Shown here: one piece after another, positions 42,171-54,518 of the stretch
Layout of the letters: the number at the start of each line of letters is the position of its first letter
Position numbering within the stretch: the stretch's first letter is position 1
DNA from: Ceriagrion tenellum
Taxonomy: Eukaryota; Arthropoda; Insecta; Odonata; Coenagrionidae
DNA: 64,000 nucleotides
Assembly (NCBI GenBank): GCA_963169105.1
Contig: OY720634.1
Location: 112,342,281 to 112,406,280, forward strand
Direction: 5' to 3'
Program-made: the position numbers and the translations under genes
Notes under the pieces: model-generated
Told to the model about the DNA's origin: nothing
Databases searched by the model: none
The model's input: the letters and a program-made list of their open reading frames with translations, nothing else

Positions 42171-45100
42171 CTTCTCACCCACTATGACTTTCAGCACTTT
42201 CTCAATCGTCTTCTCTAGTGATAATAAAGACAGCAAATTACTTGTTAACTTATTTATGTCATAAAGATATATTGAGGAATCATCTACTTCAAATTTATTG
42301 CGAGAAATTCCCTCACTTTATTTGAAGCTGATGTAGCATCTGAAAAAATATCACTATTTGCAGACCTCAGCTTTACGGTGTAGTTTGTATATTTCGCGGG
42401 TAAATTCTTTTAGTACAGTGTCTCTAATGCCCACGGCGTACTAGATATGTGGTCTTAAGGAGTTAAAAATTACGAGTCCTTCTCAAGGATAATGAATTTG
42501 TAAGACACGTCTAAAAATCTCACAGGCGACGGCCACCTGTTGACAGAATGTCAATGTATGAATTGTTTCCCTCCCAACTCACACCTCTGAATTTCACAGA
42601 AGTGATAGAAAAGGCACCCCTAGATGACCCAAAACGCTTCAATGACAAAAAAATTTACGATATGTGGGTACCTTGGTTAGGGAGGGAGGAAGGGTTTAGT
42701 CTGGGAGTGAAGATACAGTTGATATAAACCCGGTGTCAGCAATTGCTCACTATTATAGGCGCGCACAGTTTATCGTCCCATCCGATGGAAGGAGTATTAC
42801 ACTCAATTCCTCTCCACTCAGGACCCAAGTGAAGCAACTAAATTCCACTGAAAAATCTTCGCAGCTGAGCAATCTGAACCTGGGCCCACAAGATGGGAAG
42901 ACACTACTTTAACCATCACATCAAATCCAGGAGAGCTAGTGAAAAATGATTATTTTAGTCATTCCAGGGAACCTTTGAACGATGAAAAGTTATTCGAAAA
43001 ATAAATTACAAAAACTCAATTCACTATCTGAATTCTAAAATTTCGAGAGACTTCTATTTTTCCGGGTTTTTCCGTCGGATCTATCGGTACAAAGCAGATC
43101 CCTCTGGCGGACACGAATCCAACGGCTTACAAGGAAAATGCAATTAATGGTCGTCCCTTTTTCCTCGTAAGTTTCAAAAAGCACAAAAATGATAAACGTA
43201 TATTTTAAGGAATGAAGCATCAAAACGTAGATCTATATAGGGACATGGTAAACTTTCGGGGACTCCCTCCCAGCACAAAAACTAACTCCTTGGCTAGGCT
43301 TCATAAAATCCGAACCACTCTTGATGAAGCTGAAATCAACGGTCACAGAAACTAATAAAAAGAGATTGCTCCCACGCATGAGTTGAAGGTTCAGCATACT
43401 TCAAATACTCTCATCATTGAGAAAAAGACCATACGGAAGCAATCAATGAAGGCAGAAATGAAAGCATGACTTCCATTACTGTTCACTATATTGATCTTTT
43501 GTAGAGCTCACTGAATAACATCGTTTGCAGGACACAAGGTTGCAGTATTAACAACTAAAACAACCTAACAGGTAGTTGAATACGAAGAGAGTAAATCTTC
43601 TAATGGATCTTTCAGAAAAATTCAGGTAATACAATTACAATGCACCATTTGATGCAAATATCCCACGTATCTAGCCGATATATATATATATATATTCACA
43701 AAGAATCACGAGTATGAAGCATGCCATCGAGATTGTTTACGGAAACTAACAACGTATGACCAAAGAAAGATAAAACTTAAATCAGTATAAAGTTAATGGA
43801 GCAACGCTGGACGGTCGCATAAAAAAGTTTTTGCAACGAACATTTACTCTAGCTTTCCACACTCGGAAATAATGAAAAAAATCTGAGCCTAAATTATGAG
43901 CTTATGTTCGCACGTTACAACACACTCATGTACATCGTAAAAGTAATTACTGCCAAAAAATCAGGACTCTGTAGTATGAAAAAGATATATTAAAACTTCG
44001 ATTAAATACTTGACCTCACACGTAAGCAATATAAGTCACATGAGTGGCTAAAATGTGCCGTAAGTTATTTTTAATCAATCGCACTCTGATCAGCCTTGCT
44101 TGAATTACATTTACTATAGTGCAAATAACATCTAAAGATTAGCTCAAGACGATGAGAAAATCAATTATACATATAAAAATTAGATATGGACTTATATTTA
44201 CGTTCGATCATGTTAATTAGGAGAGAAATATGCACATAAAAGAGAAAAAACATAGAAAAAAAGAAGTTACAAGACATATTCGAGAAAAGTCAACGTAATG
44301 GCGAAACTTCATCAACGAACGCTACACTTACGATGAACATCAAATGACTTTATGACGATAATCGGGGCACTTAAGAGTCCCCTTAATTTGCATGCTTGTC
44401 CTTTCCTTTCATGACAAGGTAAACGCTCAAATATTTAACATTTCATCACCAAGCTCTAGACCCGAGTGCTTTCTGACTTTTAACATAATTAAAATTTGTG
44501 GAAAAGCTACAAAGGAAAATCAAACAAGTGATATAAAATAGTGGAGACGGAAAAAATACGAGGCTTCAGCATGCTTTTGAATATCCCATTTCGTTTGTGT
44601 GAAATTTTCTTATGAGCCAACTACACAAAGATAAAAAAATGTTCCTAGGAAAGCATTGAAATTTGATTACATGGAAATTAATAAAGAGTTCCACTCGGAC
44701 TTTTCGGCTAGGATAACCAACTTTCACCATTACTGGGCCAACTAAACGTTGGGTTAGTAATCATGCATAGGATGACACAGAAGCACCTCTGAACAGCAGT
44801 TCAGCAAACTCTAGAGTAGCCAACGAAAGTTTTCCGAGTGTTTACCATAAGCAACGTAGCTAGACGTGAGGAGCTGAACTAGTAGTACGTACAGTTTTTC
44901 CCAGAACGACGAAAACAGGACGAGACGAGAGTGCTTCGGCATTCTCCTATGTCAACACCATTAGAGAAGAGAGAGAGCCTTTGAGGTCGTAGGACAGTAG
45001 TGAGGAAATAAGAACTCCCCCTCCTCTTCTCTCTTTCCTTAAATACTTAGGCATAAAAATCCATACCAAGAGAAAGCAGACACGAGCTCCGATGGAAGGT

Positions 45101-45905
45101 TAGGAAAATCATAAAAATACAAAATAGCTGTTAAAAGGTATAAAATTCAATGAACAATATCCATAATTAATCGAAAGTCATTGAGACAATTGTCGTAATA
45201 TCCGATTGCTCTGCATATAAAATCTAGTGGTTCTACAAGGTATTCTGAATCAACTAATAGTTTGGCATTCACTCATTACGAAAAAAAATCGAGCACATGT
45301 AAAGCGGAAAGTAAATAAAAATAGTATGTACCGTCATCAAAGTTTCACGCTGGGATTGAGGCTATTTTTTTTAAATCCCAATAACTCAGCTACACTAGAG
45401 ATGAATGGATTATTGAAAATGAAGATATTTTCCATCACACGTTTTACATGAACGGCGAAAAAATTCGAGGTGAAAACTATTCACAGGAAAGCGATAAATA
45501 GTTAATAGTACAACTTCTAGAACTTATAAATCAAGCAACACTATTATTGAGGAATTCAGAAATTTGTCAACATTAAATCGGCAGACGTAATAACACTATG
45601 ATTATATGCACAGAACGTGACTTGAAGCCTTCACATGCGATATATCTAAAGAGAAAAAGAATAAGTGACAATCTCCCATTATTAAGCGTCGGTTACTCAA
45701 CGATTTGAAGTCACTTTTTTCCATGCATTAGTTTATAGGCAAGTACTGTAAATAATAAAGAAATCTATCGCGCTAAAGAGGCAAAAGAAGGAATGGCAAC
45801 AAAAACCCGATTCCGTAAACGGGTAGGCGGGATGGTTCTTCACGTTTATGTTGCAACTTATAAAGCAAAAAAAAGGGATTACTACTTAGGAACTCAGAAA
45901 ACTGT
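42171..45905. other. Longest stretch with no recognisable content
   Basis: About 3.7 kb, AT-rich. It has a (TA)n run at 43678-43695. The region 42395-42475 weakly resembles the IWDP part of a CR1-like LINE on the minus strand. No gene, RNA or clear repeat was found. It could be intronic or intergenic host sequence. Confidence 0.45.
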
Positions 45906-45908
45906 CAA

Positions 45909-46092
45909 CATTTGTAAAATATTGATGAAAGATTTCAGGTTTTCCCGGTGAATAGAATGTAGAAAGGCTTCTCGGGATTCCATCCGGGTTGGAAGGTCCA
46001 TGACCGACGTTGGTAAGCAGCCGAAACGTCGGTCATGGACCTTCCAACCCGGATGGAATCCCGAGAAGCCTTTCTACATTTGTAAAATATTG
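45909..46092. repeat. Perfect 56-bp-arm palindrome inside 16-bp direct repeats
   Basis: Arms 45956-46011 and 46025-46080 are exact reverse complements, with a 13-base loop (GGTAAGCAGCCGA). CATTTGTAAAATATTG flanks the structure on both sides (45909-45924, 46077-46092). The right arm starts CGAAACGTCGGTCATGGAC, the GAAAC-NNNN-GTC half of the hammerhead-like core, and CACCGGGAAAACCTGAAATC lies to the left on the minus strand, like CGCCGGGAAAG in the Penelope-like tail at 13970. Confidence 0.85.
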
Positions 46093-47150
46093 TTGTACAA
46101 ACATCAACAGATGTCAAAACCCTTTGATTGAATATATTCATGCTCATCAATGATTAGTACTACTCGCCTCACACCACATTCATTACAGCAATCCAGATAT
46201 TCGAGCAGCGGTGACGACCTTCCAACAACGCAAGCAAGACATCTTTTTCGGCGAAAAACAATTCCTGTTGCATGCACCCAAATTTTCACAATCATACAAA
46301 TCCGACGACAGGAAGAGACAGGCGGGCCGGGGAAAAGCTCCACAAATATGGAGAGGGCACATCACAAGGGTCCGAAACGTAATTTTCGGAGAAAAGAACA
46401 ACAAAAAGCGAGATAGAATTTTTCAGGGACGAGGAAAAATGTGGCTTCAATTGGAAGCGTTGCGGGAATGGGAGGGGAGAAGGAAAATAGCGTGACTCGA
46501 CGGCGTTCAATTTTCGGCTCAAATTGAAAAGTTAAAGCCCAGAGGCGAGCGACCACTCCCACCTCCCACGCCAGAAACCTAGAAATCACTTAATAGAAAA
46601 CAGTAATGGAAATCATCTATCGCGGATGAAATGCCACCACTTCATTTCGAAATTTTCCCCAGCGATTCCACGCGGAAAAATAGAATTGCGGCCGTTCCGA
46701 ACACACGTTACATCTCGACGAGAGGAGTAACTCGAATCGTCAGATGGACATCCAGCCAGTCAGTCGTTCCCTCGGGAAGGAGGGAGGGAATGAGGAAGAC
46801 AATCCGAAAGGCATGGCTCTCATGAAACGGCTGGGTATATATTTTTCCAGCGCCCGCCCACGGGGAAGGAAGTTGAGAGCGCCGGAATTGAAGCATACGT
46901 GCACGACCGTCCTTGAAACACATCCTAACTGGAGACAGGATCGATGGAAAATTAGGGAGAGAGGAAAGGATTTTCAACATCCACTGTGTTTCCGTCCTGA
47001 GCACAAAACGACTCCCATGACGAAGAGGCTGCTACACTCGCGCGATTCCTTCTCACTCGATGCAATATCATGACAGTATGAATCAAAAGAAGAACTAACT
47101 TCCACCTTTTTATAATTAATGGTTGAAGGCGTAACCCTGTGAAAAATTGC
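46093..47150. other. Unassigned GC-richer region
   Basis: Several overlapping frames of 60-110 codons occur on both strands without known motifs. I treat them as chance. Confidence 0.45.
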
Positions 47151-47153
47151 CAC

Positions 47154-47376
47154 AGACATGACGAAAAAATAACTAGGTATATTCCACACTTAAAAGTTTA
47201 TTACCGACCCAGGATTCGACTGCATAATAATCATTATCAAGGCACAGCAATCATTATCAATAATAAATGATAAATCAATAATAAATCAATAATAAATGAT
47301 TGCTGTGCAGTTGAAACCTGGGTCGGCAGTAAACTTTTAAGTGTGGAATATTCTAAGTTATTTTTTCGTCATGTCT
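47154..47376. repeat. Long palindrome (about 69-bp arms) with TAAATCAATAA-type spacer
   Basis: Arms 47154-47222 and 47308-47376 share AAAAAATAACT, TATTCCACACTTAAAAGTTT and ACCCAGG with few changes. The inner words GCACAGCAATCATT and its complement form a second stem. On the right arm the plus strand reads GTTGAAACCTGGGTCGGCAG, the GAAAC-NNNN-GTC pattern. The spacer is a short ATAAATCAATAATAAAT repeat. Confidence 0.78.
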
Positions 47377-50300
47377 TCCACCTTTTTTCATGCCTTGTTT
47401 AAAAAATATTGCTTCCACTGAGAAGAAATTAAAGTTATAGTAGGAAATAAACAACAAAATCCAGGTAAAAGTTATAACAAATCGATGAATATATTCCAAA
47501 TGAAACATTTTGCAGTCATTAGACCATCTATTTTATAGTGAGCAGGACCATCAAGCAGCACCATGCGTCAATTAGTGCAGTCATTTACAACATCTCAGAA
47601 ATAATGATGAGCAGGTGGATTCGTACCGTTAGCACTCAATTCATTGGGAGAATTAACTTTTAATAACCAATTCTATTTTACCAAAGAATTTGTGCTAGCA
47701 TAACAGACTTGGACTGCCCTGTCGAGTGCAATGTGGAACCAATTTGTCAGGTGGTATAATATAATAGACTTAATCCCCCAATGGAAACTAGTTTAAAAAC
47801 AAGAAATGCGTCACTTTCCAGCTGATAAAGCTATAAATATTTGATCGTATGAATCTCTGATCAACTGCTTACGAAACGTTTGTACTTAGCTTTAGCTTAG
47901 TTTGCACTTAGCTATCAAAGGGACTGCATTAACAAACCTTTCTAAACCGAACCGAGTATCAACCCAATCCTGAGATAAACAGAAATAAAACATTTTAAGA
48001 GAGGATAAAATTCCATATCCTTCTATTCTTTGCGAAGGCATAAGCACGCATCAAATTGATACGCATCCATAGAAACCATGGGCACATAAACCAATATTGC
48101 CACTGAAAAACAATTTTTTTTCTTATGTGCTGTACGGCTGGCTATACGATTAAAACCAAGATGGCAGAATATCCATGCCCAAGTAACAGATTCAAGCATT
48201 AGCCAAAATACTGAGTACCCTTTCCATCTCCCTTAATGGCTTCTATATTCCACCGTTCAACCGTGCGGTTTTCTTCCATGAATCATTTTCTTAAACCACA
48301 GCTTAGCTTAACCCATCGACCACCCTCTCCGTCTCGCAGACCGGAGCCTCGCCCGTAAGGAGGAGGCAATTCAATGCACGCGATTCCAAACAATTCGATG
48401 CGAAGGCTCATTAATTGAATTTCATTCCCTTTCCGTGATCCTCTGAGCATTAATGTGGCTGCATGCTACCAGAAACGTACGCTTTCAAAATATCCCTGTC
48501 GACGATAACGCGTGATAAAAGGAAATTATCGGCACAAATTCCCCAGTGCTTTCCCCAGAAGGATCAGAGTAGCGAAGAATTAAAGAAAATTAATTCAAAT
48601 TGCATTTCCGATATGAATGATATCACGAAGACTTCTGCCCTTGATTTCATCCGAATGCACGTGGATAGGCGAGTCTCACATATCGTGTCTTCCACACAGA
48701 AGAGAAATAACCGTGTTGCAAAAGCTGTAAAGCAAAACGTCCTTTAAATGCTAATAACAATATTGACTTGTTCAATAATGCACGGTAGCAGTTAAATATT
48801 AATTTTAACCGAAGGATCGTTCGAAACCTTAGTAAAAATAAGAGCATTCGTGTAATATGACGATGGATATATGAACATCCTACATTGCAATACGAAAGCA
48901 GACGATACTACTGGGAAGTGAGTAATGAAATGTGACTATAATATTATACCAAAAATATAACGAAGATAAGTGATATCTTAAATTAAAGGGCAAGGTACGG
49001 GTTATATGGTAGCGCCCTGATGCAGATTCGGCCAGTAACAAAGTACGTAATAAAATAAAGGGACAATTACCACCGCTGATTGTCAGTCACATAAAAGAGT
49101 TGGAGACTGGAGGTAGACCACAAGCTGAAGACTTAACAATTCCTCGCTAACAATTCAGGGGCGAAACATTTTTCTGACAGGCGTTTTTAAATCAAGTAGG
49201 GACAAACAAAAGCGAAATATTATAGAAGGTACAGCCTTTACCTCAAAGGATTATCAATTTTAGACCATAAAAATAGTTTAAACTTAGGTAAATGGCTTTT
49301 CTAAACGTATCGATGACCTCAAGATTGATGCTTCATTGTTTTCCTAATTAGACTTAAGTCTACACTAGGTACCGCAAGCAATACTTCAGTTAAGGAATGG
49401 AAGCTCAGTACAAGTATATAATTCTGAACACAAACCCTCATGGAAAATATTCTATAACATCTAAAAAAAGAGACAAGTGTTTGACAACTTTTCCAGGCTT
49501 TCTAGATCGTAAATGATACTTCATGTTTTTTCCAAACGGATTCAAACTTCACTTAGTTCCCAAAATGGTCGACAAATCTTAAGCAAGACGTAAAATTGAC
49601 AACTCGGTGAATACAGGTGCCACTTTGCGGAAATTCATGATGGGTAAAAAGAACACTTGGTATTTTTCCACAGTTGTATTCAATGTGGCACAACTAGCTT
49701 CAGGCACCCGACGAAGGCGGCTATGCGATGAAACTATACGTATCACATAAAGTAAACCAGTGGAAAACACTAATCGTTCTTCTTCAGCGTGTATCGCTAA
49801 CCTCCAAGTGGACAAATTCGAGGAAGAAGCAAGAAGGAAATGGCCCTCCTCAATGAATGGAGGGACGACACGAAATAGACGCGACATCAGAAATCGAAGA
49901 GGAGGTCGCAACTGGTGATCCTAACCACTCGATGAGATTAAAAGATTAGACTTTCATAGGAGTTACAAATGGAAGGTGTCATCAGCGCCACTGAGTTTTC
50001 TCGTCGAGCTCAACGGCAGGAATGGTGAAGCCAATGTCTCCGATTTTTGCCCTTCTGATTTCAATCGATCCCTTTCCGCCCATTCCCGGGAATTTCAACA
50101 TCTCCTCGTCCCCGAGTACCGAGCGAAGTGGGAAAAACCAATAGGGAAGTTATGCGTTTGAGGTGTTTGAAGCGATTTCCATTTATGTACTGCTTTGCAC
50201 GATAATTTTCGCACCCGTTCTCATTAGTAATATGTAGAGATAAAAGCGAAAAAAATTGAATGTCACCAATTAGGTTTCATGGCAAATTAATGCTATTTTA

Positions 50301-50562
50301 ACACGTGGCCTTATGACTTTTGACATATATTTCGGAAAAATTCGACGACGCACGAACATATTATATCCTAAATGCGAAAAAATACCTTTAATATAATTAT
50401 AACGGTTATTATTAAATTTAAAGGTAGCATTCCGAATAAAAAATACGTATTTATAACGGTTTTCGCTTGAATTTCGAATTCCGTGCCGTACACCCAAGTT
50501 ACAACAATGCTTTAATTGAGACGACAACTTTAAAATATAATTCTTGTATCGTTTATTTTACA
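47377..50562. other. No recognisable content
   Basis: About 3.2 kb, AT-rich. Open frames such as 48463-48747 (plus, 94 codons, basic) and 49579-49911 (minus) carry no motif that I know. Confidence 0.45.
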
Positions 50563-50570
50563 ACATATGA

Positions 50571-50813
50571 GGACCCCAGAAGTCAAGGGGTCTAGGTAAC
50601 AAAACCATTGTTTAGAGAAAACTTAAGTCAAAGTTGAAAATGTTTGGTAAAACCCACTAAGTATTAAGAGGCATTACCCTAGATAGCAGCACCTGTCAAG
50701 AAAATCACTTGGATCCCTTTACCACCTAAAATATTAATATTTTCACATCCCATTCCTGTACCTAACTTATTTTTTTCAAAAATGTCACTTAGACCCCTTG
50801 ACTTCTGGGGTCC
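50571..50813. mobile_element. 243-bp MITE with 30-bp terminal inverted repeats
   Basis: The left end GGACCCCAGAAGTCAAGGGG is matched exactly by the reverse complement of the right end. The match extends to 30 bp with two mismatches. Flanks ACATATGA (50563-50570) and ACATATAT (50814-50821) are a probable 8-bp target duplication. There is no coding capacity. An 8-bp duplication occurs in hAT, P and some other superfamilies; the GG terminus does not decide. Confidence 0.88.
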
Positions 50814-50821
50814 ACATATAT

Positions 50822-52440
50822 GGTTATTTTCAACTAATAAATTGACGAAATAGTTTCAGGCGTTACTTGGTGGAAATAATCTATATCCATGATCGTAAGA
50901 ATAAATTAACCCAGCAGTAATTTACACACTTTATATTTTTATTCTTACCATTATGGGTATAATTTGATGCACATAAGTGAAGTGTTGCCAAAGATTTTTG
51001 TCCGACTCAATTGAGAAGTTATTTAAATGTGCACTGAAAGACTCACAATTCGAGCTCCGACCAACTTAATATGGAGAGTGTTGTCGTGTGTACGGTGCCG
51101 ATACGTGGACTTGGAGAAAAGTAGATCAGAAAAAGCTGTAGACGTTTACGACGGTCGTGTAGAAGAAAATGGAGGAAGAGCGGAGGACGAATACCAGGAC
51201 AAACGAGAAAAAGCAAGGTACGTTATGTGAGAAGAGGATACTTCCACAGGAGATTAGTAGAGAGGCATAATATGTAGTTGGGACAGGTAATATTGGTTTG
51301 TAGCAGGAAGAAATGTAGAATAATGCGTAAGTCATGGAGTCAGGAGTAAGCGGGTGCGAGGATGAAAGAAAATATGGTGTATTGCCGCAATGAACAGAGG
51401 TAGGACGCAGGTCAAATTCAGGACAGTAATTGTGTTAGGAGAGGGGGCCATGTGCCAATTAAAATGCCGAGGATTTTCACTAACTTCCATTTATGCCTTC
51501 CCTAACCGGTAGATTGCCGTAACAATACATAATGAACGATTCAGGGAAAGGGGTCACATATTTTTTGCCCAAATCGACCGCTCAGTATGAAAATCCAGGC
51601 CCATAAGCAACACACCAACCCGATCTTCATCTTGACTGAGGATACGACTTTTTTCGCTGAGTAAATTACCAATATTTAGAGGATAGACACCCAATACTGT
51701 TCCCTTTGACAGTATACAACTGAATTTTCTCCATTTCTTTCATCTAAACCAATTAAGGGTTATCCTCTGCCTTCCTCATCAACCCAGCCAAAAGCTCCAA
51801 TCTTAATATACAACTTTTTTCCAGCATCCAAAAAAATAAGCCGCCCGAGCTCAGGGATCGGGGATTTTTTTCTAATGCATCGAACGGAATCTCGTGGGCT
51901 AAGTTTCTGCGCGGCCCCATCCGTCTTAATATCCGCACGAAACTTGATTGACGCGCCCCAGACGTTCGCCAGAGGTTTATCCGAGGGGCGAGCAGCAGCA
52001 GCTGAGAGGGGGGAATTAGGACGGTGAGTGACGCATTGGGGGAGGCGGTGAAGAGGGGAGGACGGGATAAAGGTTGAGAGAGGATAAAAGGGGGAGGCGA
52101 AAGGGTGCACACGGGTGAAGGGGGAAGGGAAGTAACAGAATAAGGGCAATACCAGGAGGCTTTATCCCGGCGCCGATCGGAGTAAATGAGAGACGGGCGG
52201 TAGCCGAGCATCACCGTGAATAAGTACACACCCACCGGGAGGAACTTGATGGTTGGGAGGGTAAGAGGCGCGATCGAGTTGCGACCGGGGGTGGATTTCA
52301 AGAGAATAGGAGAGCTCGAGCCTTATTCAAAAATTAATAAGTTAAAGAAAAGTATTGTCAAGTCTCGGAAACACCATACTTATGTATTATAACAACAACA
52401 ACAGCACCCAGGCCATCTACACTGGCTAATTTCGCCGAGT
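50822..52440. other. Unassigned; GC-rich 51830-52320
   Basis: A 182-codon minus frame (51753-52301) overlaps a G-rich plus strand and another long frame. It has no known domain and is not called as a gene. Confidence 0.45.
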
Positions 52441-52444
52441 ATGC

Positions 52445-53045
52445 GGCACAGCATTTAATAAACAAGATTTTGTTAAGCGTATTATAGGAAGGTCCTCGAA
52501 TGAAAAAGTAAAAGAGAGATGCTACTTCGCTCTGGTTAGACCACACCTCGAATAGGTCGCGAGCATTTGGGACCCTGGCCATAAAAATTCAACCAAAATA
52601 ATTAATAAAATACAAGAAAAGCTGCACGCTTCGTTAAAAATTACTAAGAGCGAACTAATACTATTTCACAACTTTTAGAGCGATTAAGGTGGGAGCCCCT
52701 AGAGACTCGGAGGCAACACGCTAGGCTAAGTTTGCTTGATAAATTCAGAACTGGTGTGTTTCAGAGCGAGACTGAGAATACTATCATGACGCCTCACTAC
52801 ATCTCTAGGTCTGACAGAAGTAATAAAATAAGAGAGATAAATTGCCGAACAGAAAGGTAGAAAAACTCGTTATTTCTGCGCACAATAAGCGACCATATTA
52901 AAAACTAAGCTCCACTAAATACACTCCCATAATACACGTCACCATTTCATCTACCAAAACCGTATATCTTTACACGGCTGGGGACCTAACAACCCCTGCC
53001 TCACGCCCACGGGGCGCCCCGCATGGTAATATGCAGGTGTAGATA
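52445..53045 (+). mobile_element. CR1-like LINE, 5'-truncated (subfamily C)
   Basis: Broken frame: FVKRIIGRSSNEKVKERCYF, ALVRPHLE, stop, VASIWDPGH, then NINKIQ-type and GGSP---LGG remnants, EREINCRTER and the UTR words TTAAAAACTAAGCTCCACTA and ATCTTTACACGGCTGGGGAC. A degraded hairpin and GGTGTAGAT tail close it. Confidence 0.85.
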
Positions 53046-54320
53046 TTCGCATTAAAACTAAAAGAAGTAGAAAAAATAAGTAAAACATAACAATTAACAC
53101 AAATTACTTAGGGAACAATAGTGTACTTCCAAAACGACGGAGTTAAAGCAGGGAGATGAAGAGAAAAGAGCAAGTGAGGGATTTTCGGCGGCATAGGAGT
53201 TAAATACGGAGAGGAGTCCATAAAAAAGGGAACATTAGAATATAGAGAGACGGAATTTCAGAACGTGCACGGGGTAGGAGTTCCGAGTAAAACGAGGAGG
53301 AACAGGGATCAATAAGAATGATAGAATGTCATTGGTACGAAAAGAACCATTACACGTTATATAATAACTAGCTGAAGACAGCCCGTTTCGCTGGGTTTCT
53401 TTTTGGTACATCTATGCGGTTCTCTCTATACAGTATAGAAGACCGTAGTATGGAAGTATGCTTTCCACTTTCTACTTTTCAAATTTTCAGGCTATACTTT
53501 TATCCGTACATATCTATTTATAAAAAGTCAACCGATACATGCGAGTCACGCTTCGCCTTATACAGTGTCAGAAGCCATCCCATTATGGTCCTTGAACTTT
53601 CCAGTATAATCTCGATCCTACCACTCCAGTACATTCAAGTACATTCGAGAACATTCTTGTCCATTCTTTCCCATTTTTATACATTCAATGACGAAGTCTC
53701 CCACTTTCAACCCCCAAATATCCCACATCACCACAGCAACCGATACACAACCACTATAGTGCACGATGGGAGACTCGAGGTTAGTACCCCACACAAACAC
53801 CACTGGTCTGCGGCGGGTTGTTGAGGCTGCAAGGTGAAATATACGGATATACACGTCTCATTTTATATATTTATATGGTTTTTCAAGCCAGCTATCAGGC
53901 GGCGTTGAAGCAGCTCACGAATGTCAGGGGAGGAAAAAACTTGTACTCGGAATAAACTCCTGAGGGGAAGGTTTCGATGCCGAAGAACAACTAGAAAGAA
54001 ATTGATGGGATGGTTGAGGAGTTTGTCGGGAAACATCTATTTTCTATTAAAACTCCCAGAATGAAACAAATGCTAAATATACCCCGTCACCATTAAAAAT
54101 ATACCCTAACATCAATCTTTGAAATGACTATTTTCACGTAACTGAAAACTTAAAACCTTCGACATCACATTTATTTCACTTAAGATCAATGCCCACCCAG
54201 TACATTATTTCCCCGACCACAATAAGTCATCTGAAGCATCTCTTGAGCAAGTACACACTCTTTCAATTCTTAACGTCCTCTAAAATCGTCGTGTCTCCAT
54301 CAGTTAATCAAAATAAATTT
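53046..54320. other. Unassigned; possible repeat near 53365
   Basis: TAACTAGCTGAAGACAGCCC and GTTTCGCTGGGTTTC resemble a word common at the ends of insect repeats, but no structure could be delimited. The 136-codon frame at 53414-53824 has no known motif. Confidence 0.35.
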
Positions 54321-54323
54321 CAC

Positions 54324-54518
54324 GTTTTGAATGAATAGGGTAAACTTTGTGTTTCCACAATGAATTTAATGACTTACGACCATGGTTTCGACGATTAACG
54401 TCATCATTAGGAGCATCATCAGGCGAGGCACCTGATGATGACGTTAATCGTCGAAACAATGGTCGTACGTCATAAAATTCATTGTGGAAAAACAATGTTT
54501 ACCCTATTCATTCAAAAT
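54324..54518. repeat. Long palindrome with hammerhead-like core
   Basis: Arms of about 84 bp (54324-54407 and 54434-54518) differ at about six places. On the plus strand: CTGATGA (54432-54438), T, stem GACG-TTAAT-CGTC (54440-54452), GAAA (54453), C-AATG-G, TC (54464), then GTACGTCATAAAATTCATTG. These are the conserved boxes of a hammerhead with a very short stem III, with one extra T before stem II. The left arm carries the complement of the stem and GAAAC part. Confidence 0.78.

Noticed and set aside
43678..43695. (TA)n run as a promoter or replication element
   Set aside because: It is a simple microsatellite in AT-rich DNA, with no supporting context.
51753..52301. 182-codon minus-strand open frame
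   Set aside because: GC-rich, biased composition with a second long frame overlapping it on the same strand. Low-complexity serine/proline content and no motif.
53365..53400. AACTAGCTGAAGACAGCCCG as a defined transposon end
   Set aside because: It resembles a word common in insect repeats, but no partner end, duplication or second copy is present in the window.
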